Shown here piece by piece: positions 22,294-32,509 of a stretch of DNA of 47,184 nt (position 1 is the first letter of the stretch; each line of letters starts with the position of its first letter). The position numbers and the translations under genes were made by a program. This stretch comes from Salisapilia sapeloensis. Its lineage: Eukaryota; Oomycota; Peronosporomycetes; Peronosporales; Salisapiliaceae. The DNA lies in the NCBI GenBank assembly GCA_023334545.1, contig JAADVB010000148.1:1-47184 (forward strand). The letters run 5' to 3'. Under the pieces are notes generated by a model, which made no database searches, was not told the origin of the DNA, and worked only from the letters and a program-made list of their open reading frames with translations.

Positions 22294-22327
22294 TTCTTCA
22301 GTGTTCTTTCAAAAGAACACTGAAGAA
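22294..22327. repeat. Perfect 34-nt inverted repeat (hairpin)
   Basis: Arms of 16 bp, TTCTTCAGTGTTCTTT and its exact reverse complement, separated by the two bases CA. It lies about 380 bases upstream of the first psq-type HTH gene. It could form a cruciform in DNA or a hairpin in RNA, or mark the site of a small fold-back element. No T-run or GC-rich stem suggests a bacterial-type terminator. Confidence 0.8.
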
Positions 22328-22707
22328 CTTCCTTTCCCGTTTTTTTACTTCTTTTTGAATGGACCGTAACACAAAGAGGACGGTTGCGTGTCGCTGTACG
22401 ATGGCACACATCCTTTGTACATACCAGAGGACTGTTGAATGTGGTCTGCAACTGCCAACACGAGCCTCTGCCTACATTCGCACTCCTTGTGTGCTTGCCC
22501 AGACCCCTCACAATTGATTTAAATTCATCTAAACTTTTCTATTCGTTAAAAGAAGCATGCGAGACGCCATGATACGCATTCGTCTAACTTTTTCTAGCTT
22601 CGGGTGCAAATTTCGACGGAAGTTTTTCTATTTTTGCCAATCCCCATCTCCATAATATCTTTTTAGCCAATGAAAAAGTCAAAGGCAGGCGTCGCCCTCT
22701 CTCTCTC

Positions 22708-23865
22708 ATGACGTCCAAATACAGTCCACGGTCTACTCACAATACAAAGAGAAACAGACCTAACAGAAGCATCGACTTGTATCAATCCGCCGACATGTCC
22801 CCCACCACCGTCCCGGACGAAGTCTGGGCACGCGCCATCCACGCCGTCACAGTCGAAAAGCTCAGTCTACGCCAAGCCGCGCAGCGCTATGGCGTCCACC
22901 ACATGAGTCTCCACCGACGGGTCCGCGGCCGGTACCCGTCCCAGCCGTCGCAAACCAGCTCCGCCTACCTCACGCACGAACAGGAGCGGGAGGCCGTCAG
23001 TGTGCTGCGAGAGCAACTCGAGCACGAAGGCCAGATCACCGACGAAGACGTGCGCTTCGTCGTGCGCGCCATTGCGAGCAATAGCAACCAACGACCCATG
23101 CCAGCCGAGTTCCCTGCCGCAGGCTGGATCGCCTCCTTCCGACGAGCACACGGCCTCGTCCCACACATCTATGTCAAGCACGACGTGCCGATGGATCCCC
23201 CCATGTCTCGTCCAATGTCCACACTGGTACAATACCCAACCACGTCGGCGCCGTTGCCACCATCGGCATCGCACGCCAAGACTGATTCAAGCAGTAACAA
23301 CTCGAACTCGTCTGCAGAAGCTAGTAAAGCCCCAGCGAAGGGGTATCGCGATAGTCATGCGGTGCCAGCAGAAGACTGGGAGAAGGCCATTGCAGCCGTC
23401 AAGGAGCAGAACTTGAGCTTACGAGCGGCCGCCAAGATCTATGGAGTCCACTTTGCAGCGCTCCATCGTCGACTAAAGAAACGAGAGCAACAGGGAGGCG
23501 AGCCTCCAAACCATGAAGAGTACTTTCATCCGGATGACGAAGCAGGCATCATCCGCGTCGTCGTCGCTCGAGCCGAACTCGGTGTCTTGATGACCCAAGG
23601 CGAACTCCAGAACCTCGTGCAACGAGCAGCATTGCGGAATCTGCCGCACTTGGACACGACAGCAACGGGGAAAGTGTATTCTCGTTTCTGCAGTCGCAAC
23701 GAAGCGTCCATTCGTCACATCATTCTCGAATGGATGAACGTGAAGCCACCCGCGACGAGTGTAGCAGCAGCATCGGATGCAAACCTACCAGCAGTCTCAA
23801 CGCTCCCACCCTTGTATTCGAGACTATCATCAAGTACATGGCCACCGACGTCGAGTCCGTATTAA
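22708..23865 (+). CDS. psq-type helix-turn-helix protein with two HTH domains (paralogue 1)
   Basis: 385 residues, single exon. Two pipsqueak-type HTH domains: residues about 34-74 (LSLRQAAQRYGVHHMSLHRR) and 218-260 (LSLRAAAKIYGVHFAALHRR). After HTH1 comes a segment at 87-150 (EQEREAVSVL, then RFVVRAIA, then AAGWIASFRRAHG), like the CENP-B/transposase-type segment before a recognition helix. After HTH2 is a conserved module at 272-345 starting FHPDDEAGIIRVVVARAE. Both modules recur in the convergent gene at 24006-25397. psq HTHs bind DNA and are shared with Tc1/pogo-type transposases; no DDE nuclease is visible, so a domesticated DNA-binding protein or transcription factor is inferred. ATG 22708 opens the frame; ATG 22795 (MSPTTVPDEVW), directly before HTH1, is a plausible alternative. 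The gene is clearly GC-richer than its flanks. Confidence 0.82.
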   Translation: MTSKYSPRSTHNTKRNRPNRSIDLYQSADMSPTTVPDEVWARAIHAVTVEKLSLRQAAQRYGVHHMSLHRRVRGRYPSQPSQTSSAYLTHEQEREAVSVLREQLEHEGQITDEDVRFVVRAIASNSNQRPMPAEFPAAGWIASFRRAHGLVPHIYVKHDVPMDPPMSRPMSTLVQYPTTSAPLPPSASHAKTDSSSNNSNSSAEASKAPAKGYRDSHAVPAEDWEKAIAAVKEQNLSLRAAAKIYGVHFAALHRRLKKREQQGGEPPNHEEYFHPDDEAGIIRVVVARAELGVLMTQGELQNLVQRAALRNLPHLDTTATGKVYSRFCSRNEASIRHIILEWMNVKPPATSVAAASDANLPAVSTLPPLYSRLSSSTWPPTSSPY

Positions 23866-24005
23866 GTTGCGACGGACATTGTGCTTTGCATGCAACATCA
23901 TTTTTATTGACTAGGGAGCAGACGCGATAGCATCGTAATTACAATGGAGTGTCGTGAAAGTATAATGTGTGATTCTTTACCTAGTTCACGTCGTCTGAAA
24001 TAGAC

Positions 24006-25397
24006 TTAGAGACGAGTATTCGGTAATGTCGTAGGCACACGGGACGCAAAGAATGATAAGGCAGTGGGATACGTTCTGTCAGATACATGTGGCTGGATCC
24101 TCCCTTCTGGCGTGCCATTGCCTGGTACCAATGGTGCCGGACTGTCGTGTGTCGATGGTGAACCACTTGCACTGCCTTTACTTACTCCAGTCAACGTGTC
24201 ACCGTTCGGTACAAACGGTTCTGGGGTCCTAGACGCCGGCCAGTCCTCTACAATATGCTTCAACGATCGCTCGTTCTTGGTCTGGAAGCGGATGAGGAGG
24301 TTGGCTGCTGCCTGGACCGAAATGTCCGGGAGGTTGCGCATCGCAGCGCGTTGGACGAGGTCGATGAGCTCTGCAAACGTCATCAGCACACCGATCTCGG
24401 CTCGAGCGACCACCACTCGGATGATACCTGCTTCATCGTCCGGATGGAAGTACGTCTTCACCTTGACCGTGTCATCTCGCTGCGCCCTCTTCCTCACTCG
24501 ACGATGGAGGGCTGCAAAATGGACGCCATGCATCCGAGCAGCGGCTCGAAGACTCATACCCTGCTGCTCCACGGCTGCAATCGCTCGTTCCCATGTCTCT
24601 GGTGGCACCGTCCGACTCTGACGGTACGATCGCTTCTCTTCCTTGTCATCCGCAACAGGAGACTCGCTCCGAGTCGACACACTCTGGGCTTCAGTCTGCC
24701 TTTCACTCCCGGAAGCAGTTTTCTCCAAAGGAGCTTCCTTGTTAGACGTCCCGTAAGAGTAGGGAGGAAGGTACCCGTGCGGTACCAAGTAGCGAGATGC
24801 AATGTCCGCATGGTATCCTCCTCGATTCGCATCCGTCTCGTCTCCTTCGTTGCTGCTGCCACTACGGCTCGTGCTGTCATCTACGGGTTGCCACGGACCC
24901 TTGTGTCCACGTGACATCATGCTTCCAGCCGGATTCCCAGTCTGAAGCGCGTCACGACGCACGGTTGTCTCGTGTCCATGCACACTTCCGTCTGGACTTG
25001 TGCTACTGTCCGATGCTTGGCGTCGATCCTCGCGTTCGCTCGGCATGCTGTCATTCGTGTGCGGTCCTGTCAAGTCGCTTAGGCGGTTGTCAACGCGTGC
25101 AAATCCGTTCAGACGAAGAAAGTTTTTAATCCACGACGGCGACGGGAAGTCATGAGGCAATCGCCGGTCGTCGTTGCCATTCACGACAAAGCGTACGACG
25201 TCTCGTACGTGTCTAGGCGTAAGGAATCGCTTGCGTGCGAAGTGCCCTCGTAGAATATATAGCACCTCTTGTTGCTCCCGATCGTCCAACAGCCCGAGCG
25301 TGTATGTTCCATGGCGTGCATTCCTGCGTGGACTGCGGTCGTTGAATGCGTATGCGTGCCGGCCGAGTCTACCGTCTACTTGCTCCCATTCCCTCAT
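24006..25397 (-). CDS. psq-type helix-turn-helix protein (paralogue 2)
   Basis: 463 residues, single exon, convergent with paralogue 1 (140 bases between stops). Residues 37-102 match the first module of the neighbour (REQQEVLYILRGHF, then SPSWIKNFLRLNG); residues 263-305 are an HTH (MSLRAAARMHGVHFAALHRR); residues 316-395 match the second module, beginning FHPDDEAGIIRVVVARAE and nearly identical there. The N-terminal HTH of paralogue 1 is missing: only about 35 unrelated residues precede the first module. A low-complexity Ser/Asp/Gly linker of about 150 residues separates the modules. DNA binding is inferred from the HTH; target and role are unknown. Start is the first ATG (MREWEQVDGRL). Confidence 0.8.
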   Translation of the reverse strand: MREWEQVDGRLGRHAYAFNDRSPRRNARHGTYTLGLLDDREQQEVLYILRGHFARKRFLTPRHVRDVVRFVVNGNDDRRLPHDFPSPSWIKNFLRLNGFARVDNRLSDLTGPHTNDSMPSEREDRRQASDSSTSPDGSVHGHETTVRRDALQTGNPAGSMMSRGHKGPWQPVDDSTSRSGSSNEGDETDANRGGYHADIASRYLVPHGYLPPYSYGTSNKEAPLEKTASGSERQTEAQSVSTRSESPVADDKEEKRSYRQSRTVPPETWERAIAAVEQQGMSLRAAARMHGVHFAALHRRVRKRAQRDDTVKVKTYFHPDDEAGIIRVVVARAEIGVLMTFAELIDLVQRAAMRNLPDISVQAAANLLIRFQTKNERSLKHIVEDWPASRTPEPFVPNGDTLTGVSKGSASGSPSTHDSPAPLVPGNGTPEGRIQPHVSDRTYPTALSFFASRVPTTLPNTRL

Positions 25398-27320
25398 GAA
25401 ACTAATGTGCTACTTGTTCCTAGGTACGCGTGTCTCCTAGATCTTCCTATTCGATAATGAGAGCGATCGATCGAGGGACGTCATAAAGGAACACCGACGA
25501 GTTCGTGCAAAAATGGGATATTTATCATCTTCGCCTGCGTCTTTTTTGCGTTTGGCTTGCTTTTTGTATAGGTCGCAACTTCTCTTGGTTACAGAAGGTA
25601 AGGTGCGATTTAGGCTCGTGTTGCGTTCGACTAAATTGCAACATACTGGCTGGTGGACTGCATGCGTTCGTTGGATGTCTCAACGAGTTGGACGACGGAA
25701 GCACCTAGCGCGATCGTCATAGTTAGCTCAAGACAGTCTTTCGTCTTGTACTAGTATTCGACTAGTAACTCGGCAGATGCTCCGTCAAAGCGGTTTGATC
25801 TTACGAGGCTCTTGAGATCAGATCTGCGAAGCCAATTGATATATCACTGAAAGTTCGCGAAGACCTCGTAGCGTTCGTGAAGGCGAGAAGGGAATATCAA
25901 GTAATCCAGTCTTGTCTTTGAACGGGAGGAAGTGACGATTTCGATGCTTGTAAATTTCCTGTTGAAATTTTTATGCAAGGTGATAAGCAAACAGACTTGG
26001 GGGTGGTAACCTCTGTGTGCTACCGACGCGATCACCAAGATCACAGCTTTATTTAGATGCTCAAACTACTGGACCTCCAAGTGCAGAAACACAATGAGAG
26101 ATGGAAAATCTGCACGTTTGATTGCCTACTGAAACTGACACTCGCCATAGCTCCACAGTGGAAAGTTGGGAATATCGCTATAGTCTTCCAAAGTATCCCA
26201 ATACCTTTTCGGCGCATCTCACATCGTCGCACAGGTTCTCATCGTCGCATAGTATCATTGTTAGCTACGCAACAAGAAACCGCTACTATATAAATCATAG
26301 GCGAAGTATGCACTTCTAGAACAAAAATCGAGGTTTCACTTGCTTCCTGTTCGGGCGTAGAAATAGCCATGTTAATACATGACATCAGGACTGCTTTCAA
26401 TTTACAATCTTGTCTACCACGACTGCAGTCTCCTCCGTACTAGATCGTCAGACCGGTCAGCAGTTCGCTTCTGCCTATCAAGATACGACGAGTTGTAACT
26501 CGTGGAGATGAAGCTGATAGTCTATATAGAAAATTCTCGAAGTATTTATTCTATTTTCGGAATGTGTAAAGCTTCATATCGTATTCTATCGTTCTTATCA
26601 CTGTAAGCTCCCACCTCGAACGACCGTAAAGCGAGTACTCGATACGTCATGATGCGATTCTATACCTCTGGCATGGTTCTTCACGATCGGAATAGCCTAC
26701 TAGGTGAATTTATCGACAAATGAGGAAGCCTATATAAGCTTCGTGGAGAAAGTATATCTTTTTCCATGGTTTAAACGCGGACGTAACTTCGAGCATGACA
26801 TGCGCACCTGGTCAAGGCGATCAATCGAGTCCATGATAGTTGCGCGACAAAGCAATAGTATAGTGCCTTCGGTTTGTTTTCGACTTGTAATTCCATCAAA
26901 CTGAAAAAGCAAACACGGTCACTTTTCGACGTGCGTACGCCAGCTAATCCGTGATCCTATGGCATGAACGTCATTAAACAGTAGGGGGGATACGTGCCGG
27001 TGATCAACGTAGTGTCAAAGAAGAGGAAACAATGGACACTATCAAATGCGGTACAGCTATCTATAGTAGCTCACCTCTGGTAGGCTCAACCATTCCGAAA
27101 AAAGCAAGAAGCGCTTGTGTTTGCACTTCAAACGAACTTCCAAGTGTAAACTTTTATGTCGTCAATTTCTCAACCTCCCAACGACTAACTTCCACGCTCA
27201 AGCCTTCTCTTCATCTAGCTCAGATCAGAGATACATCAACAACTATGGAAATATAATTGCTAGGAGCTTATTCTGTGGAAAGAATCAGGTAGACGATACT
27301 CGTCTACTAACTCGGAGGCG
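25398..27320. other. Intergenic region, no supported gene
   Basis: About 1.9 kb with only short frames on both strands and no exon chain or domain. Near 25750 there is a short inverted ACTAGT pair. I see no transposon ends. Confidence 0.35.
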
Positions 27321-27458
27321 ATGGATGGCGAGCGATGTGCCAGCAGCGATGTTGAAAATGCCATAGCAACAACGAGGAGCGAATCTTCATCCTCGAATCC
27401 ACGCCATGAAAATCAGAATGAGCAGTCGTTAAGAGGAGAGTGGGAACATATAAACTAA
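27321..27458 (+). pseudogene. Short frame resembling part of the next coiled-coil gene
   Basis: A 45-codon frame (MDGERCASSD, then TRSESSSSNPRHENQNEQ) ending at TAA 27456. Its middle resembles residues about 33-60 of the 27495 frame (TKETESSSLSLNPPHYDQQDEQ), including order and spacing of Ser, Pro, His and Gln. This suggests a truncated tandem copy. The match is short and by eye. Confidence 0.35.
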
Positions 27459-27494
27459 GTACTAGAACCGCATATCAAAGTAATCGAGTAAGAT

Positions 27495-28427
27495 ATGGAA
27501 GCGCACAATGTAATTCTGGTGACGGTCAAGTTTCTTTGTCTAGCCATTAAGAGTATGTGTGGTCGTAAGAAGATGCGGTCCAGGTCTACCAAGGAAACGG
27601 AGAGTAGCAGTTTGTCCTTGAATCCTCCACACTATGACCAACAAGATGAACAATTGACGAGGTCAAAGTGGGAGTTTCTGACTGGACTACTGCAATCGCA
27701 TGCAGAAGCAATGGAACAAGACTTGGAGGTGCTCAAGGTGACACTCTTTGCGACCAAGAATTTGCGCCTGGCGATTAAGGATATGCGAGCAAGTTTTAAG
27801 ACCGCATTCGAAGATGGCTTTTGGTTCATGGATCCGCTGTGTCGTGAGGATTGAGATATACACGCAATCAAAGAAGAGCTGAACGAGTTGAATTAATTGT
27901 TTAATTGTAGTTTATATGTACCGCCTAACGACTCAGATACTTAGAACGCGACAGTGGTGGCAATCACGAACCTATGCCAATTGAGTCGGGACGTGCATAC
28001 CCAGGAAGACGAAACGCGTATTTGGCGAAGCAAGATGCTTGCTCAGCAGGAAGAAATACGAGTCCAGGTGATTGGGATGCGTGCTCAGCAGAAGCTCGTA
28101 CGAGCAAAACTGGGTGAGATACGTGTTCATCTGAATGAACAACGAGCTCAAGTGATTGGAGTGCATTCTTCTCAGTGTCGGAAGCTTATGCAGAGATGGA
28201 AAGAGCAAGAACGGAGCGCCACTAGTCTCGAGCAACGGTGGAAAGAGCTAGGACGGAGCATTGGCATGTTGAACCGACGTGGTTTTTTAGTGCGGCTATT
28301 AAAACATAGGAGCATGATCGGAAATGGATGCTACAGGATCGCAGCATGCAGGAGATACAAAAGCACATGCTCCATTGACTCTACCAACGAGTCTACTTCC
28401 TCCAAAGTCAAGACACTGATCACTTGA
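27495..28427 (+). pseudogene. Coiled-coil protein locus, probably broken
   Basis: The first frame, 27495-27854, encodes 119 residues with a basic-polar N-terminus and a helical C-terminal half (LEVLKVTLFATKNLRLAIKD, then FKTAFEDGFWFMDPL), ending in TGA. In-frame coding-like sequence continues after that stop (DIHAIKEELNELN). From about 28000 a second coiled-coil frame follows: EDETRIWRSKMLAQQEE, EIRVHLNEQRAQVIG and RWKEQERSATSLEQRWKEL, with internal repeats. Near 28290 the coding-like frame shifts (HDRKWMLQDRSMQEIQKHML continues in another frame). No intron of normal length repairs these breaks. The product would be a heptad-repeat helical protein of unknown family. Alternatively, 27495-27854 is a real small gene on its own. 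Confidence 0.4.
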
Positions 28428-28835
28428 CTGCCGCGCTGTAGCTTTTTTCTTTTGTATTGCACTACGTTCTTGCTAGTAAGTTTTCTTATTTGTATTCCTC
28501 TTGATGTACTCCTTGTTTTTCTTTAAACCTACGAGTACAAATGTACGCGATATCTTTGTTGTCTACTTCTCTCCATTCTCTTCTAAACCGCATTTCTCAA
28601 TCGAAAGGAGTGCTGTATCATTTGATCGATGGGCATGGCTCAGATAAGAGCGTTGAGATATTTATGTACTATCCTTTATGACCTGAATGTTTTTAAGGCA
28701 GGACGAGGATAGCAAGTGATGCTTACAGAACTGAACCATCAACTTCATGGTAAGGATCAGTAGCACGAAGGATAAAGCTGGTACTGATAAATTATGTTAG
28801 AGTAGGTCGGATAATGGTACTTGGTCTAAATTTAT

Positions 28836-29159
28836 TTATATATGTCCGACGAGAATCCGACGAAATTCTTCATGCTGCTGACATCTACGTTGTTGTTGGG
28901 CTCGGCGTTTCATTCGCGCCAACTTGCGCTGCTTTTCGAGCTTTTCAGCAGCTGCCGGATCATCCAGTAACGTAAGCGGGCTAGCCATAGGAACCATGCA
29001 GAGTGGATACCACTCGCTTAATGACCGTGTACAAGTCGTTGTATAGCCATTCCATAATGCGTTGTAGCCGCTCCAAGAGACTTCGTAGTTGCTCATTATT
29101 TGAGTAATGTCCGATGCGAAGGCCACGGAGGTGATCGTGGCCTGACAATAATATCCCAT
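28836..29159 (-). CDS. Small basic protein, unknown
   Basis: About 107 residues from ATG 29159 (or 86 from ATG 29096, MSNYEVSWSGY). The N-terminal half is rich in Tyr, Trp, Ser and Thr (SWSGYNALWNGYTTTCTRSL). The C-terminal half is a strongly charged helix (AAAEKLEKQRKLARMKRRAQQQRR). The sharp change in composition and the clean frame suggest a real product, perhaps the last exon of a longer gene. No family recognised. It is divergent from the COPI-associated gene, about 400 bases away. Confidence 0.4.
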   Translation of the reverse strand: MGYYCQATITSVAFASDITQIMSNYEVSWSGYNALWNGYTTTCTRSLSEWYPLCMVPMASPLTLLDDPAAAEKLEKQRKLARMKRRAQQQRRCQQHEEFRRILVGHI

Positions 29160-29565
29160 CGCCAGATAAGAATATCTGATCAACTTATAAATAAGCTACC
29201 CCAAGCCATACTTTCAAACTTCAATAGCTCCTACTGCAATACAAGTGTACAATCAACTAGTATTCTTTGTCATTAGGCTATGCATGTTGCCATCAAATAC
29301 TCTGCTCCTACAATGCTGCCGAGGACAGTACGTCTTTCAAAGATCTTCTCTCCTATCTTTAATACTATCGATCAACGAAAGTACCTTTGACTCATCCTAT
29401 CCGCTGATAAACCTCTGATAATAACTATACTTGTAAAAATACTACAAATCGGTTTTCACAAGTAGCCGTTTTACCCCCTATGATCGCATTTCTTTTTGAA
29501 CACCCATTCCCATCGCTCGCCAGTTATCTCCTTTCCTCCAGGCAACAAGCACATCTAGAACAAAC

Positions 29566-30555
29566 ATGAACACTGACCCACTAGCTGTATGTACCATCTC
29601 CTCTTGCTGCTTGCTTGTGAAGCTCACGTTCGGCACTATAGGATCCATCCATTGCGGCAGCACGAAACCCGACTGGAACCGCCAGCGATTCCTCTCAAGT
29701 ACAACATCCTTAGTATCAGAGTATGAGCAAACTTAACGAAGGAAAGTAGCTTCCACCGATTGGAAATGCCAAAGTTGGTGCTCTCCCAAGCGGAGACTTT
29801 AGCCTCACCGGTCAATCCGAGCTGAATGCCAACTTTGCGCATCCTTCCCAAACGAATCAACATCTACCGAACCTGATGGATGAGATCAACACTTCGTAAG
29901 CTTCTATATTTATAACCTTGATACGAATGAGATATTGAAAGTGCCGTAGGATCATGAGCGCAGATCATGAAACACTTGTCAAGCTCATGAGAGGTATTAA
30001 TCTGGCACTAGCATCCTTCACCATTGCTTCCGGTGTCCTCGCATGGATCCTGGGTGTCGTGACTGATTTTCAGAAAGTTATTGCTGGTATCTACATCATG
30101 TAAGTTTACTTGTATGCAATTGAAAGTAACTTGCTAATTTTTTCGTGGAGATTATTCGGACTGCTGCTCTTGGCCTTTGAGCTACGGTCCAAAAATGTCG
30201 ATCCGATCTTGCGTGCAAACGTCGGCTTTATGTTTGGTGACAAGACACGTACAGCCTTCCTCTTGTTGTATGCCTAGCCTTAGACGAATTGCAGGTGCAG
30301 TTGATCTGACGCTTGTGCTTGTAGTATGGCAATTTGGCCCTTGTCCATGGGCAACTTTTGGCTTACGGTGCTGGATGCAGTGCTATTGTTCATCAACGCC
30401 TTCTTCAACTATTATGTGGTCTCCCAGGTATGACAAAGTAGCTCAAGATGCAGGAAGTAAGAAAGATACTTATGTTGTGATAGCATCCTGGTTTCTCTCA
30501 TAAGCACGCGCCGTACGACGTGACGCCGGCTGGAGCTCCAAGTTCAGCGTCGTAG
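29566..30555 (+). CDS. COPI-associated (TVP15-type) Golgi membrane protein, seven exons
   Basis: About 214 residues assembled from exons 29566-29586, 29642-29698, 29750-29895, 29950-30099, 30151-30267, 30325-30427 and 30505-30555. Introns are 51-77 nt; all junctions keep frame. The N-terminal 70 residues are polar. Then come four membrane segments: ALASFTIASGVLAWILGVV, IAGIYIILFGLLLLAFEL, TRTAFLLFMAIWPLSMG and LTVLDAVLLFINAFFNYYVV, with the family block ELRSKNVDPILRANVGFMFG. This is the COPI_assoc/TVP15 pattern, a late-Golgi or COPI vesicle membrane protein in yeast. No single frame is longer than 38-50 codons, so a frame search misses this gene. The first exon codes for only seven residues. 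Identity rests on the membrane domain; the 5' exons are less certain. Confidence 0.85.
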
Positions 30556-30871
30556 AGCGAGGGCGATTGTGACGATCACAGTATGCATATTCAAGACTAA
30601 GTAGCGAATGCGAAGACATCAACAATGGCAATTAAGTGAAATGCTGCATTCATTTCTATTGAATTTAAAAAGAATCTTGTAATGTAAGTAGCATCCCCGT
30701 GCTTCGATAGACACAGTATATACATACTAACTGTGACCTGTACTGGTTGTCATGACGAGCTAAATGTTGCCGAGTAAGGTATGTAAGAAGCAAATACTTT
30801 CAATATCACCAGGCATGCTACAAATTAAATAAAAGCTTTTTATAATATATGGATGATACATTAGATAACGA

Positions 30872-30944
30872 GTCTTCGTGGCCCAACGGATAAGGCATCC
30901 GCCTACGAAGCGGGAGATTGCGGGTTCGAATCCCGTCGAGGACT
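30872..30944 (+). tRNA. tRNA-Arg (anticodon ACG)
   Basis: A 73-nt cloverleaf. The acceptor arms GTCTTCG and CGAGGAC pair with one G-U; D-arm GCCC/GGC; anticodon stem TCCGC/GCGGG enclosing loop CTACGAA, giving anticodon ACG; T-arm GCGGG-TTCGAAT-CCCGT. No intron. It is followed within a few bases by a T-run, the normal polymerase III stop. A box (TGGCCCAACGG) and B box (GGTTCGAATCC) are intact. Confidence 0.95.
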
Positions 30945-31927
30945 TCTTTTTTCATATTTATCGATATGATGGGGATCACAGTGGATTTTGATCTATCGTG
31001 CGCTATATGCTATGTTGCTACAATAGAATTTTTAATTCATGAAGTGATGCTGTCATTAAAGCTGGGAGTACTTCTTAAAGCATAGACAAGGGCGAATGGT
31101 TTGAAAGGAATAGCCGGTCACATCCGGAATTAAAAAAGAGTTCGAACGGCTCTGCACGTCGTACCACCGTTTCAACTTCAGACACCTCAGATTAAAAAAG
31201 AGAGATCCTCTGGACTTTGCTGCAACTTCGATTAGATAGCGCTTCACCATACACGCAATGACGATAGCCTCGTAGATTTGTAGAGGATAAATGGTAGTAC
31301 ATAGGCAATAGTACTGTGAAATTTGCATTACGAAGGAAGCCGAAGTAGAAAAGTGTACTTCAGATACTCGCACAGTCATCTCCATTCAGTCGTGTTCAAA
31401 GTGGGACTGGTATCCTTTCTGTTCGACTTGGTATCCATGCTCGAGGAACACGACATCATGCTCAGTTACACCAGCAGAGGGAGCCGAACAGACCTAGACG
31501 CACGTGAGGCTATGGTGATAAATGCCTAGGGGCACATGTCCGTCATCAATCTTATTTATTGCTACGTAAATGCTTATTGCGCAATTGACATCTATCCATT
31601 TCATGTGCGTTTTTATTCGACACGTGCACACGCAAGTCTCATGCATTGGATCTGCTGGTGCATGAGATTCGGCGGAGGCAAGTCGTGCGTCGTGGGTGCC
31701 TCCCACGTATTCACATTCAGTCAATCAGTGGTCAGCATCAACTCAAATCGTTACGTACGCCTGTGGTCACGTTCCAGCTCTTCGCCTGGTCCCAGAAGGT
31801 ATTGTATGCGCCACAAGAATCCTGACGCGTACTCTCTCCAGCTCTGCCATTTACCAATTCCCTCCATCCACAATTCCGGTGCAACTTCTCGACCTGTTTG
31901 GTCGCTAAAGCGTCAAGTTTGACCAGT
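30945..31927. other. Intergenic between tRNA and PX-like gene
   Basis: No supported gene. A minus-strand frame at 31056-31385 (109 codons) lacks any motif. Two copies of ATTAAAAAAGAG sit about 60 bases apart near 31129 and 31192. Confidence 0.35.
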
Positions 31928-32509
31928 ATGGTTTCATCCGTCACTCAAAAGCCGATGCTGTCGGCACTTCAACCGCTTCGTCCAGTAACCATGGTACCTG
32001 AATGGGGATCTCTCGACCGTCAAGATGCTCTCGAAGCTCTCAAGAGAGTCGGCTACTTTCGCGTTACCAGTAAAACACTTGATGATGGACGCGAAGGTTT
32101 CGAAGTCGGTGTCTTCCTTCGCAGTCGCAAGCTCCAATTGCAAGAGTCGCACATTCCATCCACTTGGAAGCACTCGTTGATTGATAAGGACAAGGACGAA
32201 GACGCCTCTCAAATCCCTGATTTCCGAGTGTGGAAGACCAAAAAGGCTTTTAAATCTCTGCAGAAGCAATTGTCGTATGACGTCCATGTTTCGCACCGAT
32301 ACACTTATTGCTACTTTTGCTCCAACGTTGGCGAATTCATCCAGTACATTGGCTCGAGTTCGAAAGTGGAGGAAGGTTTCTACACAGACTTCTTAAACGC
32401 AGTTGTCGAATTCACACTGCGTTGGGCTGAGCATGAGCACAATGCTTGCAATGCCATGAGAAATATTCCACGCACACTGTACGACTTTATTCGAGCCGGG
32501 GATGTGTAG
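31928..32509 (+). CDS. PX-like protein with Cys motif (paralogue 1)
   Basis: About 193 residues, single exon from ATG 31928. The layout resembles a family of oomycete PX-like proteins: a beta-rich start (GYFRVTSKTLDDGREGFEVG), a basic stretch of the R-R-Y-S-D-F type (DFRVWKTKKAFKSLQKQL), a Cys pair (YCYFCSNVGEFIQYIG), then helices (FYTDFLNAVVEFTLRW) and a conserved C-terminal ending TLYDFI. PX domains bind phosphoinositides; here the basic pocket is altered, so lipid binding is inferred only. It is convergent with a second member at 32683-33255. The open frame begins upstream at a TTG; the ATG was preferred. Confidence 0.55.
   Translation: MVSSVTQKPMLSALQPLRPVTMVPEWGSLDRQDALEALKRVGYFRVTSKTLDDGREGFEVGVFLRSRKLQLQESHIPSTWKHSLIDKDKDEDASQIPDFRVWKTKKAFKSLQKQLSYDVHVSHRYTYCYFCSNVGEFIQYIGSSSKVEEGFYTDFLNAVVEFTLRWAEHEHNACNAMRNIPRTLYDFIRAGDV

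Larger units (their letters stand above)
20430..22707. other. Long intergenic region upstream of the psq gene
   Basis: About 2.3 kb. Apart from a possible two-exon small gene at 21179-21503 and a perfect inverted repeat at 22294-22327, I see no gene. Open frames are short, unbiased and lack domains. Confidence 0.35.

Noticed and set aside
24064-24914. Plus-strand frames of 185 and 219 codons
   Set aside because: Antisense to psq paralogue 2; no start context or motif.
29478-29863. Two minus-strand frames before 29.9 kb
   Set aside because: They overlap the exons of the COPI-associated gene on the other strand, which has phase-consistent splicing and a recognisable product.
31056-31385. 109-codon minus-strand frame considered as a transposon remnant
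   Set aside because: No catalytic motif, terminal repeats or target-site duplication found.
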